A DNA stretch of 64,000 nucleotides from Symbiodinium natans (Eukaryota; Sar; Dinophyceae; Suessiales; Symbiodiniaceae). Both the position numbers and the translations under genes were made by a program. Location: the NCBI GenBank assembly GCA_905221605.1, contig CAJNDS010001112.1:2626472-2690471 (forward strand). Direction: 5' to 3'. Of this stretch, positions 61,932 through 64,000 are shown one piece after another; position 1 is the stretch's first letter; each line of letters opens with the position of its first letter. The notes under the pieces are model-generated. The model worked only from the letters and a program-made list of their open reading frames with translations. It was not told the DNA's origin and ran no database searches.

Positions 61932-62085
61932 CCTAAACCCTAAACCCTAGACCCTATAGGCCAGACCCTCGACCCCAGACCCTAAACCCTAAGCCCTAAG
62001 CCCTAAACCCTAAACCCCAAACCCCAAACCCTAAACCCTAAACCCAAACCCTAAACCCTAAACCCTATGCCGTAACATGCGCCAG

Positions 62086-62161
62086 CAGGGCTGAGACAGA
62101 GCCCTCAGACGTGGTAGGAGAGGTGCCCCTCCTGCCCAGAGAAAACGCGCAAGAAACCTAG
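62086..62161 (+). CDS. Terminal exon
   Basis: After ACATGCGCCAG the frame RAETEPSDVVGEVPLLPREN, then AQET, ends at TAG 62159. Confidence 0.45.
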
Positions 62162-62273
62162 ACCAAGGCGCTTGAAACTACATAGTTGAGACAGACAAAG
62201 AGGGGACCAGATTCCTAAGCCCTAAACCCTAAATCCTAAACCCTAAACCCTAAACCCTGAGCCTAGAAGACAG

Positions 62274-62575
62274 AGACGCCGCCAAGAGGTCGGACAGGTC
62301 TTCTGCGGGCAGTTCAGCCACAGCCGCCCCAGGAGTATCCCTGAAGGGCTTTCGTGAGGGTTTAGGGTTTAGGGTTTAGGGTTTAGGGTTGAGGGTTTAG
62401 GGTTTAGGGTTTAGGGTTTTCCAGTCGCAAAAGGGTTCGGGTTCAGGGTTCAGGGTTTAGGGTTTAGGGTTTAGGGGAGTACAGGCCCTGCATTGCTCGT
62501 AGCTTTGCTTCTGGAGTTGTAGGCTTAGCTAGGCTTCTGAGCCTGAGACTCACATGTCGGCCCCTAAAGCCCTAA
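62274..62575 (+). CDS. Two-exon gene end
   Basis: The exon at 62274-62353 (DAAKRSDRSSAGSSATAAPG, then VSLKGF) ends at GTGAGGGTTTAGGG, a donor fused to the array. The exon at 62523-62575 follows TTCTGGAGTTGTAG and reads LARLLSLRLTCRPLKP to TAA, which lies in CCCTAAAG. C|GC keeps phase. Confidence 0.5.
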
Positions 62576-62738
62576 AGCCCTAAACCCTAAACCCTAAAGA
62601 CCTAAACCCTAAACCCTAACGCCCTAGGCGTATGTTAGGTGCATCCCTTTGGGGAACCAAATGAGCCCTAAAATTGGGTCATCTACCCTGTACCAATATA
62701 CTTCCTACTGAGGTATATGATCCAGAAACCCAAGATGT

Positions 62739-62843
62739 CCTAAACCCTAGACCCTAAACCCTAAACCCTAAACCCTAAACCCTAAACCCTAAACCCTAAA
62801 CCCTAAACCCTAAACCCTAAACCCTAAACCCTAAACCCTAAAC
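62739..62843 (-). repeat. CCCTAAA array
   Basis: About 15 units. The following piece reads LLFRRRPQHDQNMAN to TGA and may be a terminal exon at 62845-62895, though no clean acceptor is seen. Confidence 0.9.
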
Positions 62844-63182
62844 CTACTGTTGTTCCGGCGGAGGCCTCAGCATGACCAAAACATGGCCAACTGAGGGGAT
62901 CCCCAACCCTTTAGAGTTTAGGGTTTAGGGTTTAGGGTTTAGGGTTTAGGGTTTAGGGTTTCAGTTTAGGGTTTCAGTTTAGGGTGCAGGGTTTAGAGTT
63001 TCGGGTTTCAGTTTAGGGTGCAGGGTTTTCGGGTCTATCTTGAGAGGAGACCTCGCGTTTCTCATAGCTTCACCATGGCCTGTTGAGAGAATTGCCCTAA
63101 ACCCTAAACCCTAAACCCTAAACCCTAAACCCGGTTGCTGCATGTTCGGCTCTCAGCTGGCTTAAATCGGTACTGCGCCAAG

Positions 63183-63257
63183 CTCCCGACGATGTGTCTT
63201 GGCAACATCCGGGCGCTTGATGGCCTTCGAGGGTTCATGGGCTCCTTACCCACATGG
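63183..63257 (+). CDS. Exon, 25 codons
   Basis: Acceptor CTGCGCCAAG and donor GTGTTTAGGG enclose LPTMCLGNIRALDGLRGFMG plus SLPTW. Confidence 0.5.
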
Positions 63258-63259
63258 GT

Positions 63260-63366
63260 GTTTAGGGTTTAGGGTTTAGGGTTAGGGTTTAGGGTTTAGG
63301 GTTTAGGGTTTAGGGTTTAGGGTTTAGGGTTTAGGGTTTAGGGTTTAGGGTTTAGGGTTTAGGGTT
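63260..63366 (+). repeat. TTTAGGG array
   Basis: About 15 units right after donor GTGTTTAGGG of exon 63183-63257. Confidence 0.95.
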
Positions 63367-63369
63367 CGG

Positions 63370-64000
63370 GTTCAAAATAGAACAGCATCCCCTTAAAGGG
63401 ACCCCCCAACAAGGGCACCCCTATTTTCGGAAACCCCCGCATGTCGCTCAGGCCATCATATATATATATATATATATATGACACACTAGCACAACATAAA
63501 AAAAACTCCGACGGTTTGCGTACAACATGTAGTACAAGAAAGTGCGGTGTGATAGAACTATCGTTTCGGCAGCTAAGGCCCTGATAAAGCTTTGAAATCT
63601 GGGTTTAGGGTTAGGGCTCAAGGTTTAGGGTTTGGGGTTTAGGGTTTAGGGTTTAGGGAGTGGGGTTTGGGGTTTAGGGTGCCTGCATGCCACCTCAAAT
63701 CCCTTGCAACATCAAGACTTCAATAGGGAACGAGCAAGGACGATGTCACTTCTGAACGCATCCAAAGAACATGAATCATAGACTCCATAAAGTAGCATAG
63801 ACAAACTGCACTTGTTTTTCCATACACATGTATATATATATATATATATTTAAAAATCATTTATGTATGCACGCACGTTGGGGCCCCCAGAAGTCTCCGT
63901 AGGAATTGTTCTGGCTGCTTGAACTGTCTGGGTATACCCCTAAACGCCTAAACCCTCAACCCTAAACCCCAAACCCCAAACCCCAAACCCCAAACCCTAA
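63370..64000. other. Unassigned DNA with repeats
   Basis: The motif GGGCACCCCTATTTTCGGAA at 63409 also occurs in similar form at 33000 and 49104, so it is probably another dispersed element. TTTAGGG arrays at 63601-63682 and a CCCCAAA array at 63955-64000. No exon identified. Confidence 0.4.

Overview
The window looks like nuclear DNA of a dinoflagellate. A perfect 21-base dinoflagellate spliced leader sits at 14577-14597, directly upstream of an intronless gene. Further spliced-leader-like motifs lie at 22741-22768, 27726-27739 and 54150-54163. The telomere-type repeat is TTTAGGG. Splice donors are mixed GT and GC. All coding evidence is on the + strand, as expected of dinoflagellate unidirectional gene arrays. 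I cannot fix the species; a suessialean or Symbiodiniaceae-like genome is a reasonable guess.

The first impression is of junk: more than a hundred short TTTAGGG or CCCTAAA arrays separating 50-1000 base pieces. Reading the pieces in three + frames changes the picture. Many are short exons with an AG acceptor, a GT or GC donor, and reading phase that carries over to the next exon. The best chains are 4001-4613, 5567-7293, 7789-10233, 12779-13009, 20591-20981, 30726-32074, 34082-34674, 37211-37536, 41579-41865, 49901-50226, 60456-61194 and 62274-62575. The telomere-like arrays therefore lie mostly in introns. They are polarised: TTTAGGG follows donors and CCCTAAA precedes acceptors, so intron ends could pair. 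Several introns are little more than a telomere array (4428-4500) or a palindromic MITE-like element (34524-34644). Almost none of the proteins could be assigned a function.

Layout: 1-13.9 kb, short exons in array-rich introns. 14.0-17.4 kb, an exon with a GTAAGT donor, the retroposed 645-residue gene and a terminal coding block. 17.4-22.7 kb, more exons, MITEs and microsatellites. 22.74-27.03 kb, a decayed LINE with spliced-leader relicts, bounded on both sides by TTTAGGG. 27.7-28.7 kb, a second probable cDNA copy. 29-64 kb, more spliced gene fragments, about 15 palindromic element families, a 41-bp minisatellite with a 165-bp higher-order period (58.5-59.4 kb), and large microsatellites at 30.4, 33.4, 33.8, 55.2 and 60.6 kb.

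Exon boundaries were called by eye from short motifs and frame. Individual exons are moderate-confidence; the phase-consistent chains are stronger. No RNA-seq, homology search or statistics were available.
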